Source of the DNA: Hymenobacter piscis
GTDB taxonomy: Bacteria > Bacteroidota > Bacteroidia > Cytophagales > Hymenobacteraceae
Direction: 5' to 3'
Length of the DNA stretch: 64,000 nt
Assembly: GCF_018760735.1 (NCBI RefSeq)
Contig: NZ_JAHHZN010000001.1
Location: 62,001 to 126,000 of the forward strand
The notes under the pieces are model-generated. The model saw only the letters and a program-made list of their open reading frames with translations. It had not been told where the DNA came from and did not search any database. The position numbers and the translations under genes were made by a program. Below are positions 1 to 9,356 of this stretch, piece after piece; the stretch's first letter is position 1, and each line of letters starts with the position of its first letter.

Positions 1-1
1 C

Positions 2-745
2 GTTTCCAGCACCGGCCACATGATTATCGCCTCCGCCCTGCTGGGCATTCCGGCCACTGCCTTCACCAAGCTCTACCTGGTCGTGATTCAGCTCGGCGCC
101 ATTCTGTCGGTGCTGGTGGTGTACTGGCGGCGGTTTCTGCAAAGCTTCGATTTCTACCTCAAGCTGCTGGTAGCCTTTCTGCCGGTGGTGGTGGTGGGTC
201 TCACGCTCAAGAAGTACATCGACATCCTGCTCGAATCGGTGACGGTGGTGGGCCTGATGCTGCTGCTGGGCGGCCTGGTGCTCATGTTCGTGGATAAGTG
301 GTTTCCGCAGGAAACGACCGATGCGGGCCGCCCCACTACCACGCCCAGCTTCCGCCAGGCCTTCGTGATTGGGGTATTTCAGTGTCTGGCCGTGGTGCCG
401 GGCGTGAGCCGCTCGGCGGCCACCATCATCGGTGGCCTCACCCAGAAGCTCACCCGCAAGGCCGCCGCTGAATTCGCGTTTTTCCTGGCCATGCCCACTA
501 TGGCCGCCGCCGCCGCCAAGGACCTGCTCGACTTTTACCAGGACGGCGGCCGCCTCAGCGCCGCCGACGTCAAGCTGATTCTGTTCGGCAACGTGGTGGC
601 CTTCGTGGTGGCCCTGCTGGCCATCCGGCTGTTTATTGGCTTTGTGACCAAGTTCGGGTTCCAGGCCTTCGGGATTTACCGCGTTATCGTGGGCGGGATT
701 CTGCTCGTGATGATCGGTCTGGGCATTGATTTGCAGTTGCTATGA
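2..745 (+). CDS. uppP: Undecaprenyl-diphosphatase (5' end outside window)
   Basis: Inner-membrane enzyme that dephosphorylates undecaprenyl diphosphate so the lipid carrier can be reused for peptidoglycan and other envelope polymers. The frame is already open at the window edge and enters with V-S-S-T-G-H-M, the first active-site motif of the UppP/BacA family, normally close to the N-terminus, so roughly 25 residues are missing upstream. The second catalytic motif, PGVSRSAAT, is at bases 398-424; the remainder is a series of hydrophobic helices. The stop overlaps the truB start by four bases (ATGA), which implies co-transcription. In Bacteroidota this pair usually follows ftsX and a DUF3098 gene, which would lie outside the window. 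Identity is secure; only the start is unknown. Confidence 0.95.
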   Translation, partial: VSSTGHMIIASALLGIPATAFTKLYLVVIQLGAILSVLVVYWRRFLQSFDFYLKLLVAFLPVVVVGLTLKKYIDILLESVTVVGLMLLLGGLVLMFVDKWFPQETTDAGRPTTTPSFRQAFVIGVFQCLAVVPGVSRSAATIIGGLTQKLTRKAAAEFAFFLAMPTMAAAAAKDLLDFYQDGGRLSAADVKLILFGNVVAFVVALLAIRLFIGFVTKFGFQAFGIYRVIVGGILLVMIGLGIDLQLL

Positions 746-1560
746 GTGAGTTGAACCTGAGTGATTTTGATTTCGAGGCCGGCGAAGTGCTGCTGCTGGA
801 CAAGCCCCTGACGTGGTCGTCGTTCGACGTGGTGCGCAAGGTGAAGAACGCGCTGCGGATCCGGAAAATCGGCCACGCCGGCACCCTCGACCCGCTGGCT
901 ACCGGCCTGCTGATCCTGTGCACCGGCAAGAAAACCAAGCAGATTGACCTGATTCAGGCCCAGCAGAAGGAGTACACCGGCACCTTCCGCCTCGGCCAGA
1001 CCACGCCCAGCTTCGACCTGGAAACGCCCATGGACCAGGAGCGGCCCTATCAGCACCTGACCGAGGAGGCCATCCGGGCGGCCGTGGCCCAGTTCGTGGG
1101 CGAAATCACCCAGACGCCCCCGCTGTTTTCGGCCGTGAAGGTGAACGGGGAGCGGGCCTATGAAGTGGCCCGCCGGGGCGAGGAAGCTGTTATCAAGAGC
1201 AAGCAGGTAACTATCGAGACGTTCGAGCTGACCCGCATCGAGCTGCCCGAGGTAGATTTCCGCGTGACCTGCTCCAAGGGCACCTACATCCGCAGCCTGG
1301 CCCGCGACCTGGGCCTGGCCCTGGACTGCGGCGCCCACCTGACCAAGCTGGTGCGCACCCGCATCGGGGAGTACGCCCTGGCCGAGGCCCTTACCCTGGA
1401 CCAGATTCAGGCCCTGGCCCCGCCCCGCCCCCCCGCCGACCCCAGCCGCCCGCCCCGCCCCCGCCGGGAGCGGCAACCCGAGCGCCGCGCCGGCCTGGAG
1501 TACTTCAACGCCACCCACGCCGCCCCGCCCCCGCCGGATTCCGGTTCCGAAAATTCGTAA
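742..1560 (+). CDS. truB: tRNA pseudouridine(55) synthase TruB
   Basis: Converts U55 of the tRNA T-loop to pseudouridine in the cytoplasm. The family motif [12 protein letters not shown] is at residues 44-55, with the catalytic aspartate at D50; further conserved blocks are KxYxGxFRLG-like residues near 80 and the [15 protein letters not shown] block near 175. At 272 residues it is near family length, but the C-terminal ~45 residues are a Pro/Arg-rich tail instead of a PUA domain, which looks like a lineage-specific extension of disordered sequence. The start overlaps the end of uppP by four bases, so translation is probably coupled. ribF follows after 131 bases. Confidence 0.96.
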   Translation: MSELNLSDFDFEAGEVLLLDKPLTWSSFDVVRKVKNALRIRKIGHAGTLDPLATGLLILCTGKKTKQIDLIQAQQKEYTGTFRLGQTTPSFDLETPMDQERPYQHLTEEAIRAAVAQFVGEITQTPPLFSAVKVNGERAYEVARRGEEAVIKSKQVTIETFELTRIELPEVDFRVTCSKGTYIRSLARDLGLALDCGAHLTKLVRTRIGEYALAEALTLDQIQALAPPRPPADPSRPPRPRRERQPERRAGLEYFNATHAAPPPPDSGSENS

Positions 1561-1652
1561 CCTTGCAGCAGCAGCCCGCGTTGCCCGGTGATTTGCATAC
1601 GGCATTCCATCACGCGCGCCAATCTTCGCCCCAAGTACTCATAGTCAGAACG

Positions 1653-1691
1653 GAGGCCAACAGCTAACAGCTGGAAGCTAGTAGCTCAAGT
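1653..1691. repeat. Low-complexity 'AGCTAACAGCT' word repeat in the ribF leader
   Basis: Copies of an AACAGCT / AGCTAGTAGCT word run up to the ribF start codon. The same word recurs at 11144-11311 and 13313-13355. Only one arm is present here; I see no matching inverted arm in this gap. Confidence 0.5.
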
Positions 1692-2636
1692 ATGCAAGTT
1701 ATTCACGACCCGGCCGCCTTTCCCTACCTCGGTAACGCCGTGGTAACGAGCGGCACGTTTGACGGCGTGCACGTGGGGCACCAGCAGATTCTGGCCCGCC
1801 TGCGGGAAGTGGCCCGCAGCAGCGGCGGGCCGTCGGTGGTAATTACCTACTGGCCCCACCCGCGCCTGGTGCTGGCCCCGCCCCCCTCCCACCCCGAGCC
1901 CCTCGACCTCTACCTGCTCAACACCCTGGAGGAGCGCGCCGCCAAGCTGGCCGAATTCGGGGTGGACTACCTGCTGGTGATTCCCTTTACCCGCGAATTC
2001 GCGGCCTGGTCGTCGGAGGAGTTTATTCAGCGCATCCTGCTCGATACCGTGGGCACCGCCAAGCTTGTCATCGGCTACGACCACCGCTTCGGCCGCAACC
2101 GGGAGGGCGGCTTCGACTACCTGCGCGAGCACTCCGGCCGCTACGGCATGAGCGTGGAGGAAATTCCGCGCGAAGACGTGGACGCGGTGGGCGTGAGCAG
2201 CACCCGCATCCGCCGGGCCCTGGAAGCCGGCGACGTGGCAACCGCCAACCGCTACCTGGGCTACGCCTACCCCTTCACGGGCACCGTGGTGCAGGGCCGG
2301 CAGCTGGGCCGCACCATCGGGTGGCCCACGGCCAACCTGCACGGGGCCGAGGACCTGAAGCTGGTGCCGGCCCGGGGCGTGTACGCCGTGCGCGTCACCA
2401 CGGCCACCGGCGCCACCTGGCCGGCCATGCTCAACATCGGGGTGCGCCCCACCGTGGCCGGCAACCTGGCCCAGACCGTGGAGGCCCACCTGCTCGGCTT
2501 CGAGGGCGACCTGTATACCCAGTCCCTGACCGTGGAGTTCGTGGCCCGCCTCCGCGACGAGCAGAAGTTCAGCGGCCTCGACGAGCTGAAAGCGCAGTTG
2601 GCCCGGGATGCCGAGGCGGCGCGGGCGGCGCTTTAG
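1692..2636 (+). CDS. ribF: Bifunctional riboflavin kinase / FAD synthetase
   Basis: Phosphorylates riboflavin to FMN and adenylylates FMN to FAD. The N-terminal nucleotidyltransferase domain shows [13 protein letters not shown] at about residues 18-30 and the SSTRIRRAL block near 164-172. The C-terminal flavokinase domain starts around residue 195 with [15 protein letters not shown]. Length (314) matches the family. It follows truB in the same direction, the usual Bacteroidota order; a short word repeat fills the leader directly before the ATG. No FMN riboswitch fold was recognised upstream. FMN and FAD produced here serve flavoenzymes generally; nothing links it specifically to neighbours. 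Confidence 0.95.
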   Translation: MQVIHDPAAFPYLGNAVVTSGTFDGVHVGHQQILARLREVARSSGGPSVVITYWPHPRLVLAPPPSHPEPLDLYLLNTLEERAAKLAEFGVDYLLVIPFTREFAAWSSEEFIQRILLDTVGTAKLVIGYDHRFGRNREGGFDYLREHSGRYGMSVEEIPREDVDAVGVSSTRIRRALEAGDVATANRYLGYAYPFTGTVVQGRQLGRTIGWPTANLHGAEDLKLVPARGVYAVRVTTATGATWPAMLNIGVRPTVAGNLAQTVEAHLLGFEGDLYTQSLTVEFVARLRDEQKFSGLDELKAQLARDAEAARAAL

Positions 2637-2782
2637 GTGTTTCCCGCAGCGGTGCGCGGAGAATTGCGCGCAGGACCGCAGTGGAAAAAGGGGGCTGTTC
2701 TTCTTGGCAGCCCCGGCTTACGCCGCCGCGCGCCTTTGCGGGAAATGCTACCTTGCCGTTTCCAAACCCACCCATTCGTTCT

Positions 2783-3481
2783 ATGATTAACAAAGTAGTA
2801 AGCGGCCCCGAGGCGGCCCTCGAAGGCCTTACCGATGGTATGACGCTGATGCTGGGCGGCTTCGGCCTGTGCGGCATTCCGGAAAACGCCATCCAGGAAA
2901 TTCTGCGCCGGGGCGTGACGGGGCTCACCTGCATCAGCAACAACGCCGGTGTCGATGATTTCGGTATTGGCCTGCTGCTCCAGACCCGGCAGGTGCGCAA
3001 GATGATTTCCAGCTACGTGGGCGAAAACGCCGAGTTCGAGCGCCAGCTGTTGGCCGGCGAGCTGGAAGTGGAGCTGATTCCGCAGGGCACCCTGGCCGAG
3101 CGGTGCCGGGCCGGCGGCGCGGGCATTCCGGCCTTTTACACGCCCGCCGGCTACGGCACGGAAGTGGGCGAAGGCAAGGAAAGCCGGGAGTTCAACGGCA
3201 AGATGTACCTGCTCGAAACCGCCCTGCACGCTGATTTCGCCTTTGTGAAAGCCTGGAAGGGCGACACGGCCGGCAACCTCATTTTTAAGGGCACGGCCCG
3301 CAACTTCAACCCCATGATGGCCACGGCCGGTAAAATCACGGTGGCCGAAGTGGAAGAGCTGGTGCCCGCCGGCGAGCTGGACCCCAACCAGATTCACACG
3401 CCCGGCATTTTCGTGCAGCGCATTTTCGAGGGCCAGAACTACGAGAAGCGCATCGAGCAGCGGACGGTTCGGCAGGGATAA
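2783..3481 (+). CDS. scoA: 3-oxoacid CoA-transferase subunit A
   Basis: Alpha subunit of a family I CoA-transferase (succinyl-CoA:3-ketoacid type), which with the next gene moves CoA between succinate and acetoacetate or a similar acid. The start chosen is the ATG at 2783 giving [13 protein letters not shown], 232 residues, the normal subunit length; the open frame extends far upstream but that stretch overlaps ribF in another frame and is not coding. The Gly-rich [13 protein letters not shown] segment (residues ~31-43) is typical of the subunit. A hairpin GGGGCTG...CAGCCCC precedes the gene, with a weak TACCTTGC at 2749 resembling a -7 box. The exact acid substrate cannot be read from sequence. 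Confidence 0.9.
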   Translation: MINKVVSGPEAALEGLTDGMTLMLGGFGLCGIPENAIQEILRRGVTGLTCISNNAGVDDFGIGLLLQTRQVRKMISSYVGENAEFERQLLAGELEVELIPQGTLAERCRAGGAGIPAFYTPAGYGTEVGEGKESREFNGKMYLLETALHADFAFVKAWKGDTAGNLIFKGTARNFNPMMATAGKITVAEVEELVPAGELDPNQIHTPGIFVQRIFEGQNYEKRIEQRTVRQG

Positions 3482-3584
3482 TGAGGTGATGAAGGGAAAG
3501 GAGGTGAGGCTGTCAGCCGGCCCTCCACTTTCCCCAATGTCCTTTCTAACCTCATCACTTCATCACCACTCACCTCATCACTCC
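3482..3584. repeat. Inverted word-repeat element between scoA and scoB
   Basis: Starts at the base after the scoA stop and ends at the base before the scoB ATG. The left arm is built from TGAGGTGATGAAG-like words; the right arm is the opposite sense (CTTCATCACC, ACCTCATCAC). GTGATGAAG at 3486-3494 pairs with CTTCATCAC at 3558-3566. The arms are imperfect and separated by ~50 bases. Confidence 0.65.
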
Positions 3585-4241
3585 ATGTTAGACAAACACG
3601 GCATTGCGAAACGCATTGCGCAGGAAGTTCAGAACAACTCCTACGTCAACCTCGGCATCGGCATCCCGACGCTGGTGGCCAACTACATTCCTGACGGCAT
3701 CAACGTGGAGCTGCAAAGCGAAAACGGGCTGCTGGGCATGGGCCCCTTCCCCACCGACGCCGAAGTGGATGCCGACCTCATCAACGCCGGCAAGCAGACG
3801 GTGACCACCCTGCCCGGCTCCAGCCTCTTCAGCTCCGCCGATTCGTTCGGTATGATCCGGGGCGAACACGTGGACCTGACCATTCTGGGGGCCATGGAGG
3901 TATCAGAAAACGGCGACATTGCCAACTGGAAAATCCCGGGCAAAATGGTGAAGGGCATGGGCGGCGCCATGGACCTGGTGGCCTCGGCCAAGAACATCAT
4001 CGTGGCCATGCAGCACGTGGCCCGCGACGGCAGCAGCAAGCTGTTACCCGCCTGCACCCTGCCCATCACGGGCCTGCGCTGCGTGAAGAAAATCGTGACC
4101 GAAATGGCCGTCCTCGACGTGACGTCCGACGGCTTCGTGCTCCGGGAGCGGGCGCCCGGCGTGACGGTGGAGCAAATCAAAGCCGCCACCGCCGGCAAGC
4201 TCGTCATCCCCGCAGGCGAGGTACCAGAGATGGTTCTTTAG
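3585..4241 (+). CDS. scoB: 3-oxoacid CoA-transferase subunit B
   Basis: Beta subunit of the CoA-transferase, carrying the catalytic glutamate that forms the glutamyl-CoA thioester. That residue is in the [12 protein letters not shown] block near residues 45-56. The start is the ATG at 3585 ([15 protein letters not shown]), giving 218 residues, the usual size; upstream in-frame sequence is the repeat element, not protein. [13 protein letters not shown] and the C-terminal proline-rich block also fit the family. It follows scoA after a 103-base repeat element and ends against a second, perfect inverted repeat that separates it from the convergent gene at 4354-4827. Confidence 0.92.
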   Translation: MLDKHGIAKRIAQEVQNNSYVNLGIGIPTLVANYIPDGINVELQSENGLLGMGPFPTDAEVDADLINAGKQTVTTLPGSSLFSSADSFGMIRGEHVDLTILGAMEVSENGDIANWKIPGKMVKGMGGAMDLVASAKNIIVAMQHVARDGSSKLLPACTLPITGLRCVKKIVTEMAVLDVTSDGFVLRERAPGVTVEQIKAATAGKLVIPAGEVPEMVL

Positions 4242-4260
4242 AGCTTGGCTCCGAGAGCCT

Positions 4261-4348
4261 AGATACTAGAACTTAGAGCTTAGAAACGTTCTGCTTATCC
4301 TGCCAAGTGGCGAAAAAGAACAGTTCTAAGCTCTAAGTTCTAGTATCT
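4261..4348. repeat. 25-bp perfect inverted repeat of TTAGAGC-type words
   Basis: Bases 4261-4285 are the exact reverse complement of 4324-4348 (25/25), with a 38-base loop. The arms consist of CTTAGAG / AGAACTTAG words. It fills the gap between two convergent genes (stops at 4241 and 4354), so it could act as a bidirectional transcript end, although there is no T run. Confidence 0.8.
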
Positions 4349-4353
4349 TGGTT

Positions 4354-4827
4354 CTACATCCGCAGCATGGCCTGGGTCAGGATGTGGCGGGCGGCTTCGA
4401 GGGTGAAGTGGGAGAAATAGCGGCGAAAATGGGCCAGGGCCTGGTGGGCGGGCAGGGAACCGGCGCGCACGGCCCCGGCCAGGTGCAGGGCCAGCTCGTC
4501 GGGCTGGCTGGTGAGGGCCGGGAATTCGTCGTGGTACTTGTAGCGGTGCAGCACCTGCACGCGCAGCGCCGCCGTAGCACCGGGCACCTGCAGCAGCAGG
4601 CGGCTGATGAGCAGCTGCACCTCATCCATGAACAGGGTGCGCACCAGCCCCGGCGGACAGGGCACCCGCTGGCCGGGGACAGCCGTGAGCAAGACGGCGG
4701 CGGGACTTTCGGGCTGCCAGGGGATAAGGGCGGGCGGCGCGCAGAGCCAGGCCGTGGCCGGGAATGTTTCGGGGGCCTGCAACACGGCAGCCAGGGTTTG
4801 CAGACGACGGTCGGACGGCGGTAGCAT
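4354..4827 (-). CDS. Hypothetical protein, 157 residues
   Basis: Not recognised. The reading frame gives a plausible soluble protein: a mixed hydrophobic/charged sequence, Pro- and Ala-rich in the first half and Leu-, Arg- and His-rich in the second half (HFRRYFSHFTLEAARHILTQ near the C-terminus, likely helical). The ATG at 4827 (MLPPSDRRLQTL) is preferred over one six codons further upstream because it gives a cleaner N-terminus, but either is possible. It converges on scoB across an inverted repeat. No signal peptide, membrane helix or cysteine motif. It could be a false positive in this GC-rich sequence, but the composition looks coding and the opposite frames look like shadows. Confidence 0.5.
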   Translation of the reverse strand: MLPPSDRRLQTLAAVLQAPETFPATAWLCAPPALIPWQPESPAAVLLTAVPGQRVPCPPGLVRTLFMDEVQLLISRLLLQVPGATAALRVQVLHRYKYHDEFPALTSQPDELALHLAGAVRAGSLPAHQALAHFRRYFSHFTLEAARHILTQAMLRM

Positions 4828-5210
4828 GCGGCAAGGTACACCCATCCGCCCGGATGCCGTCTGCCAACGTGCGCCGGAAGCCGGCTTTCACAAGCCGAAT
4901 GCTGCGCGTGCTTGAACCAGTCATCTGTTCTGATTCGATCAACTGCATCCTTTTCTGGTCCGCACTCCAGCTGCCGGGGCCTTCTGCCAGCCGGCGGCAT
5001 TGCACTGTCGCCACAGGCGGTCAGACGTGCTTACGGTTGGGAACAACAGGCTACTCCGGCCGCGGCGAGCCGGCCGCTGACGACTGTTTTGCCGGGGCTG
5101 TCCGACCTTTTTTCCCATCAAAACTGTTGGGCTTCCCGTACTAACCCGGTACCCCTGCTGCGGGAGTGGTACCTTTACGTGCTTTCTGACGACATCATTT
5201 CCCCGAGTAT
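4828..5210. other. Intergenic region between two divergent genes
   Basis: Of 383 bases, most show no recognisable feature. Near the right end, 5149-5174 is an imperfect dyad with GGTACC at both outer ends, and its right half overlaps TACCTTTA (5170-5177), a near match to the Bacteroidota -7 box TAnnTTTG, 34 bases before the ATG at 5211. No good -33 TTG is at the expected spacing. Possible promoter with an operator-like dyad; weak. Confidence 0.3.
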
Positions 5211-6914
5211 ATGCCTGCAAGTTCACACGGAAAAACCGGCGGCAAGGCCGCCAAAAAGAATACCCTGCCCGGCATGCCGGCCCACCCGGAGCTGACCACC
5301 ACGCCGGTTCCGGAAGCCCACAAGCTGGTGCTGCGGACCCTGCGCCGCGCCGATTTCAAGGAAGTGAAAACCATCATGGACAAGGTGTACTCCAACATGG
5401 AAGGCTCCTGGGCCCAGGATGAGTACAACGCCCTGATCCGCAAATTCCCCGAGGGCCAGATCTGCATCGAGGACAACGGCAAAATTGTGGCCGCCGCCCT
5501 GGCCATCATCGTGGAGTACAGCAAGTTCGGCGACAAGCACAACTACGCCAAAATCACGGGCAACGGCAAGTTCGACACCCACGACGCCGACGGCGACACG
5601 CTCTACGGCGTTGATGTGTTCGTGGACCCCGAGTACCGCTCGCTGCGTCTGGGCCGCCGCCTCTACGATGCCCGCAAGGAGCTCTGCGAAAATCTGAACC
5701 TGCGCGCCATGGTGGCCGGGGGCCGTATTCCCGGCTACAGCGCCTACGCCAACGAGATGACGCCCGCCAAGTACGTGGAGATGGTGCGCAATAAGGAGCT
5801 CACCGACCCCATCCTCACCTTCCAGCTGGCCAACGACTTCTACGTCCGCAAAATTATCCGCGGCTATTTGCCCTACGACTCCGAGAGCAAGGCCTACGCC
5901 ACCCTGCTGGAGTGGATTAACGTGTACTACGACGAGGAAACCGATAAACTCATCGGCAACCAGAAGTCCAACGCCCGCATCGGGATTGTGCAGTGGCAGA
6001 TGCGCGCCACCAAGGATCTGGAGGATTTCTTTCAGCAGATGGAGTTCTTCGTGGACACCGTCTCGGGCTACAAGGCCGACTGCGTGCTGTTCCCCGAGTT
6101 CTTCAACGCCCCCATGATGGCCCTCACCAACGAGGAGTCGCCCTCGGTGGCCATCCGCTCGATGTCGGCCTTCACCGAGCCCATCAAGGTGAAGATGATG
6201 GAGCTGGCCGTGAGCTACAACATCAACGTAATAGCCGGCTCCATGCCGCTCTACGAGGAGGGCAAGCTCTACAACGTGAGCTACCTCTGCCGCCGCGACG
6301 GCACCGTGGACGAGCAGTATAAGCTGCACGTAACCCCCGACGAGGCCAGCTACTGGGGCATGCGCGGGGGCAGCCAGCTCCGTTGCTTCGATACCGACTT
6401 CGGCAAAATCGGCATTCTGATCTGCTACGACGTGGAGTTCCCCGAGCTGAGCCGGATGCTGTCGGATGAAGGCATGAAAATCCTGTTCGTGCCCTTCTGG
6501 ACCGATACCAAGAACGCCTACCAGCGCGTGCGTCTCTGCGCCCAGGCCCGGGCCATTGAAAACGAGTGCTACGTGGCCATCACCGGCTCGGTGGGCAACC
6601 TGCCCCGCGTCGAGAACATGGACATCCAGTACTCGCAGTCGGCCGTGTTCAGTCCCTCCGACTTCGCCTTTCCTCACGATGCCATCGTGGCCGAGGCCAC
6701 CCCGAACACGGAAATGACCCTCATTGCCGACCTCAACCTGGACCTGCTCAAGGACCTGAACACCAGCGGGGCCGTACGCAACCTGCGCGACCGGCGCAAG
6801 GATCTGTACTCGGTAAGCTGGGTGAAGAAAACCGAGCGCGACGACGAGCTGCTGAGCCAGGGCGAGGAGCGGGCCCCCAAAACCGGCCGCCGGGCCTCCA
6901 TCCCGATGGCCTAG
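5211..6914 (+). CDS. GNAT acetyltransferase - carbon-nitrogen hydrolase fusion
   Basis: Two-domain cytoplasmic enzyme of 567 residues. Residues ~38-235 form a GNAT N-acyltransferase domain, with the acetyl-CoA loop region around VDPEYRSLRLGRRLYDARKELC. Residues ~260-540 are a nitrilase-superfamily amidase with a complete triad: E296 (FPEFFNAP), K371 (YKLHVTPDE) and C405 (LICYDVEFPEL). A basic, disordered N-terminal leader of ~20 residues precedes the GNAT domain. Fusions of this type occur in Bacteroidota and other bacteria; the natural substrate is unknown, but an amide hydrolysed or made by one domain and acylated by the other is a reasonable idea. A strong terminator follows at 6958. Confidence 0.88.
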   Translation: MPASSHGKTGGKAAKKNTLPGMPAHPELTTTPVPEAHKLVLRTLRRADFKEVKTIMDKVYSNMEGSWAQDEYNALIRKFPEGQICIEDNGKIVAAALAIIVEYSKFGDKHNYAKITGNGKFDTHDADGDTLYGVDVFVDPEYRSLRLGRRLYDARKELCENLNLRAMVAGGRIPGYSAYANEMTPAKYVEMVRNKELTDPILTFQLANDFYVRKIIRGYLPYDSESKAYATLLEWINVYYDEETDKLIGNQKSNARIGIVQWQMRATKDLEDFFQQMEFFVDTVSGYKADCVLFPEFFNAPMMALTNEESPSVAIRSMSAFTEPIKVKMMELAVSYNINVIAGSMPLYEEGKLYNVSYLCRRDGTVDEQYKLHVTPDEASYWGMRGGSQLRCFDTDFGKIGILICYDVEFPELSRMLSDEGMKILFVPFWTDTKNAYQRVRLCAQARAIENECYVAITGSVGNLPRVENMDIQYSQSAVFSPSDFAFPHDAIVAEATPNTEMTLIADLNLDLLKDLNTSGAVRNLRDRRKDLYSVSWVKKTERDDELLSQGEERAPKTGRRASIPMA

Positions 6915-6957
6915 CGCTGGCTGCCCTATTGGGCAAGCACGCCATCCTGGCTTTCTA

Positions 6958-6987
6958 CGGCCTGTCAAGCAATTGACAGGCCGTTTT
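6958..6987 (+). terminator. Rho-independent terminator after the GNAT-nitrilase gene
   Basis: An 11-bp perfect stem, CGGCCTGTCAA (6958-6968) pairing with 6973-6983, a GCAA loop and a TTTT run. Confidence 0.85.
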
Positions 6988-7125
6988 GCGGTTAGTAGCG
7001 GGCAGTAATATTCGGGCTATTGGCGGGCAAAAAGTGGCCTTAGCGGGTTTCTGGATTAAAATGGAATTAATTAATCCGTTTGCTGAACCCACCAGCCTTG
7101 GTTTGTGCGTACGTGAAAAAGTTCC

Positions 7126-7163
7126 CACTCATTTCATCATTTTATCCATCATTCCATTCACCA
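7126..7163. repeat. CATTCAYTCATT-type word repeat in the DUF4394 gene leader
   Basis: Copies of CACTCATT / ATCCATCATT / CCATTCACC words. The same word type forms the right arm of the element behind the gene (9302-9353), so the gene is bracketed by similar words. Confidence 0.45.
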
Positions 7164-7177
7164 ACCTTTACCCGCTC

Positions 7178-9172
7178 ATGCAAACATCTAATACTCGTCG
7201 GATGACATCCCGGCGCGGTGGCCTTCTGCTCGGCGCTCTGGCCCTGCTGGCAACTCCCATCGCGGCTTCGGCCCAAACAGTTTACGGCCTGTCCATCACT
7301 ACCACCCTTTCCACCAACCTCGTATCGTTCGAGGCGGCCACGCCGGGTACATTCACCCTGAATGTGCCCATTACGGGCGTTGCGGCAGGCCAGACCATCG
7401 TTGGCATTGACTTCCGGCCGAATACCGGGGAGCTGTTCGGGCTGGGTTACGCCACCACTGGCACCCAGGCGCAACTCTACACCATCAACCGTACGACCGG
7501 CCTGGCGGCGCCCATTGGCACGGCCCTTACCCTCGATCTGGGTTCCGACCTGAACCGTATCGGGTTCGATTTCAACCCCACCGTGGACCGGATTCGGGTG
7601 ACGGCCGGCAACCGTGCCAATTTCCGCCTGAACCCGAACAATGGCGCGTTGGCCTTCACCGACGGCACGCTGACCTATGCTTCCGGCGACGCCAATGCCG
7701 CCGCCACGCCCGGCGTTGGCTCCTCGGCCTACACCAACAGCTACATTGGCACTACCGGCACCACGCTCTACAACCTGGATGAGGCCAACAGCCGCCTCGT
7801 AACTCAGAACCCGCCCAACGACGGCATCCTGAACACGGTAGGCCCGCTGGGCGTGGCCGTGAATGGCGCCGGGCAACTCTCCGATCTGGATATTTACACC
7901 GATCCGGCTACTAACGGTCAAACGGCCTATATGTCGGTGGCTACCGTAACGGGCCTGACGGGCGCTACCACCACTTTCTACACGCTGGATCTGTCTACTG
8001 GCACCGCCACGGCCGTGGGTGGCGTGGGCACCGGTCCTATTGTAGCCGTCACGGATATTGCCGTGCAGATTATGCGGCCGGCCACCTTGCCCGCCATTAC
8101 CGGCAATCTGGCGTATGCCCTGGCCGGAGGCAACCTGCTTACCTTCGACACGGACTCTCCCGGCGCCATCCGCACCTCGGTAGGTGTTACGGGCGTCACG
8201 GCCGGCCAGACGCTGGTGGGTATGGATGTGCGTCCGCTCAACAATGCCCTCTACGCCCTGGGGTATAACGCGACTACCCAGACCGGGCAGGTGTACACCC
8301 TCAACGCCGTCACCGGCGCGGCCACCAGCATCAGCAACAGCCTGGATTTGCCCCTGGGCACGGGCAGCGTGGCCTTCGATTTCAACCCCACCGTAGACCG
8401 TATCCGGGTAGAGGGCGTGAACCGCGCCAACTTCCGCCTCAACCCTAACGACGGCACCGCCGCCCCCACCGTGGATGGCACGCTCACCTACCTGGCCGGC
8501 GACGTAAATGCCGCCGCTACACCGGCCATTGGCTCGGTGGCCTATACCAACAGCTACCCCGGCCCGGCTGGCACGACCCGCACCACGGCCCTGTTTGCCT
8601 ACGATGAGGCGCTGAACATTCTGGCCAACCAGGTGCCCGCCAACGACGGCACGCTCAGGACCATCGGTGCTTCGGGCATCACGGTAACGGCCGGCCCCAA
8701 CGTGGACATGGACATTTACAGCACCGGCGAGGGCGTGAACACGGCCTACCTGGTAGCGGCCACCGGCTCCTCGACCAGCTCCAGCCTCTACGCCCTGAAC
8801 CTGACTACCGGCGCGGCCACGGCCCCCGTGCTCATCGGCAACGGCATTGCGGTGCGCGACCTGGCCATTGCCGGGGCCGCCGGCGTAACCACCGGCACCC
8901 GCAACCAGACCGTGGCCACGGGCTTCGCACTGTTCCCCAACCCCGTTACCAGCAGCGCCCAGGTGAGCTTCCGCCTGCCCCGGGCCGGTGCCGCTCAGCT
9001 GATTCTGACCGACGCCCTGGGCCGGACCGTGGAGCAGGTATCCGCTGGCTCGCTCCCGGCTGGTCCCCACACCCTGCCCTGGAGCGCCGCCAGCCACCGG
9101 GCCGGCGTGTACTTCCTGCGCCTGCTGGTCGATGGCCAGTCGGCCGGTGTGCAGCGCGTACTGGTGCAATAG
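7178..9172 (+). CDS. Secreted protein with two DUF4394 domains and a T9SS sorting tail
   Basis: 664 residues from the ATG at 7178; earlier in-frame codons belong to the terminator and leader. A basic N-terminus and the hydrophobic stretch GGLLLGALALLATPIAASAQ form a signal peptide. Two DUF4394 repeats of about 230-250 residues follow, starting at VYGLSI... and AYALAG...; each contains the block DFNPTVDRIRV and FRLNPN. The last ~80 residues (FALFPNPVTSSAQV ... GVYFLRL) are a type A C-terminal sorting domain of the type IX secretion system, so the protein is predicted to cross the outer membrane and be anchored or released at the surface. DUF4394 has no firm biochemical function. Convergent with the RDD gene. 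Confidence 0.9.
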   Translation: MQTSNTRRMTSRRGGLLLGALALLATPIAASAQTVYGLSITTTLSTNLVSFEAATPGTFTLNVPITGVAAGQTIVGIDFRPNTGELFGLGYATTGTQAQLYTINRTTGLAAPIGTALTLDLGSDLNRIGFDFNPTVDRIRVTAGNRANFRLNPNNGALAFTDGTLTYASGDANAAATPGVGSSAYTNSYIGTTGTTLYNLDEANSRLVTQNPPNDGILNTVGPLGVAVNGAGQLSDLDIYTDPATNGQTAYMSVATVTGLTGATTTFYTLDLSTGTATAVGGVGTGPIVAVTDIAVQIMRPATLPAITGNLAYALAGGNLLTFDTDSPGAIRTSVGVTGVTAGQTLVGMDVRPLNNALYALGYNATTQTGQVYTLNAVTGAATSISNSLDLPLGTGSVAFDFNPTVDRIRVEGVNRANFRLNPNDGTAAPTVDGTLTYLAGDVNAAATPAIGSVAYTNSYPGPAGTTRTTALFAYDEALNILANQVPANDGTLRTIGASGITVTAGPNVDMDIYSTGEGVNTAYLVAATGSSTSSSLYALNLTTGAATAPVLIGNGIAVRDLAIAGAAGVTTGTRNQTVATGFALFPNPVTSSAQVSFRLPRAGAAQLILTDALGRTVEQVSAGSLPAGPHTLPWSAASHRAGVYFLRLLVDGQSAGVQRVLVQ

Positions 9173-9353
9173 TGGTGAATGAGTGAATGAGTGGCCCGGC
9201 GAGTCAAGCTGGGGCACCTTTACAGCAAAGCCCCTGAAGTCCATTCGGATTTCAGGGGCTTTTTCGTGGATGCTAACCGGGCCGCACCGTAAGCACGGCT
9301 CCCTCATTCACCACTTCACTCATTCACTCATTTACCGATTCACTCATTTACCG
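9173..9353. repeat. Inverted word-repeat element enclosing a terminator
   Basis: AATGAGTGAATGAGTG at 9178-9193 is the exact reverse complement of 9317-9332 (16 bp). The left arm starts immediately after the stop of the DUF4394 gene; further CACTCATTTACC copies follow the right arm almost to the stop of the convergent RDD gene. The hairpin terminator at 9227-9264 lies between the arms. Confidence 0.75.
9227..9264 (+). terminator. Rho-independent terminator after the DUF4394 gene
   Basis: AAAGCCCCTGAA (9227-9238) pairs perfectly with 9251-9262 around a partly paired 12-base apex, followed by T residues to 9264. Confidence 0.88.
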
Positions 9354-9356
9354 TGG

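Noticed and set aside
2321..2782. N-terminal extension of scoA into ribF
   Set aside because: The sequence there encodes RibF in another frame; the 232-residue product from 2783 is the family length.
5223..6968. 581-codon frame antisense to the GNAT-nitrilase gene
   Set aside because: The plus-strand protein has complete catalytic motifs; the antisense product is repetitive His/Val/Gly/Leu.
7142..9307. 721-codon frame antisense to the DUF4394 gene
   Set aside because: Composition is an antisense artefact; it would also run through the word elements and the terminator.
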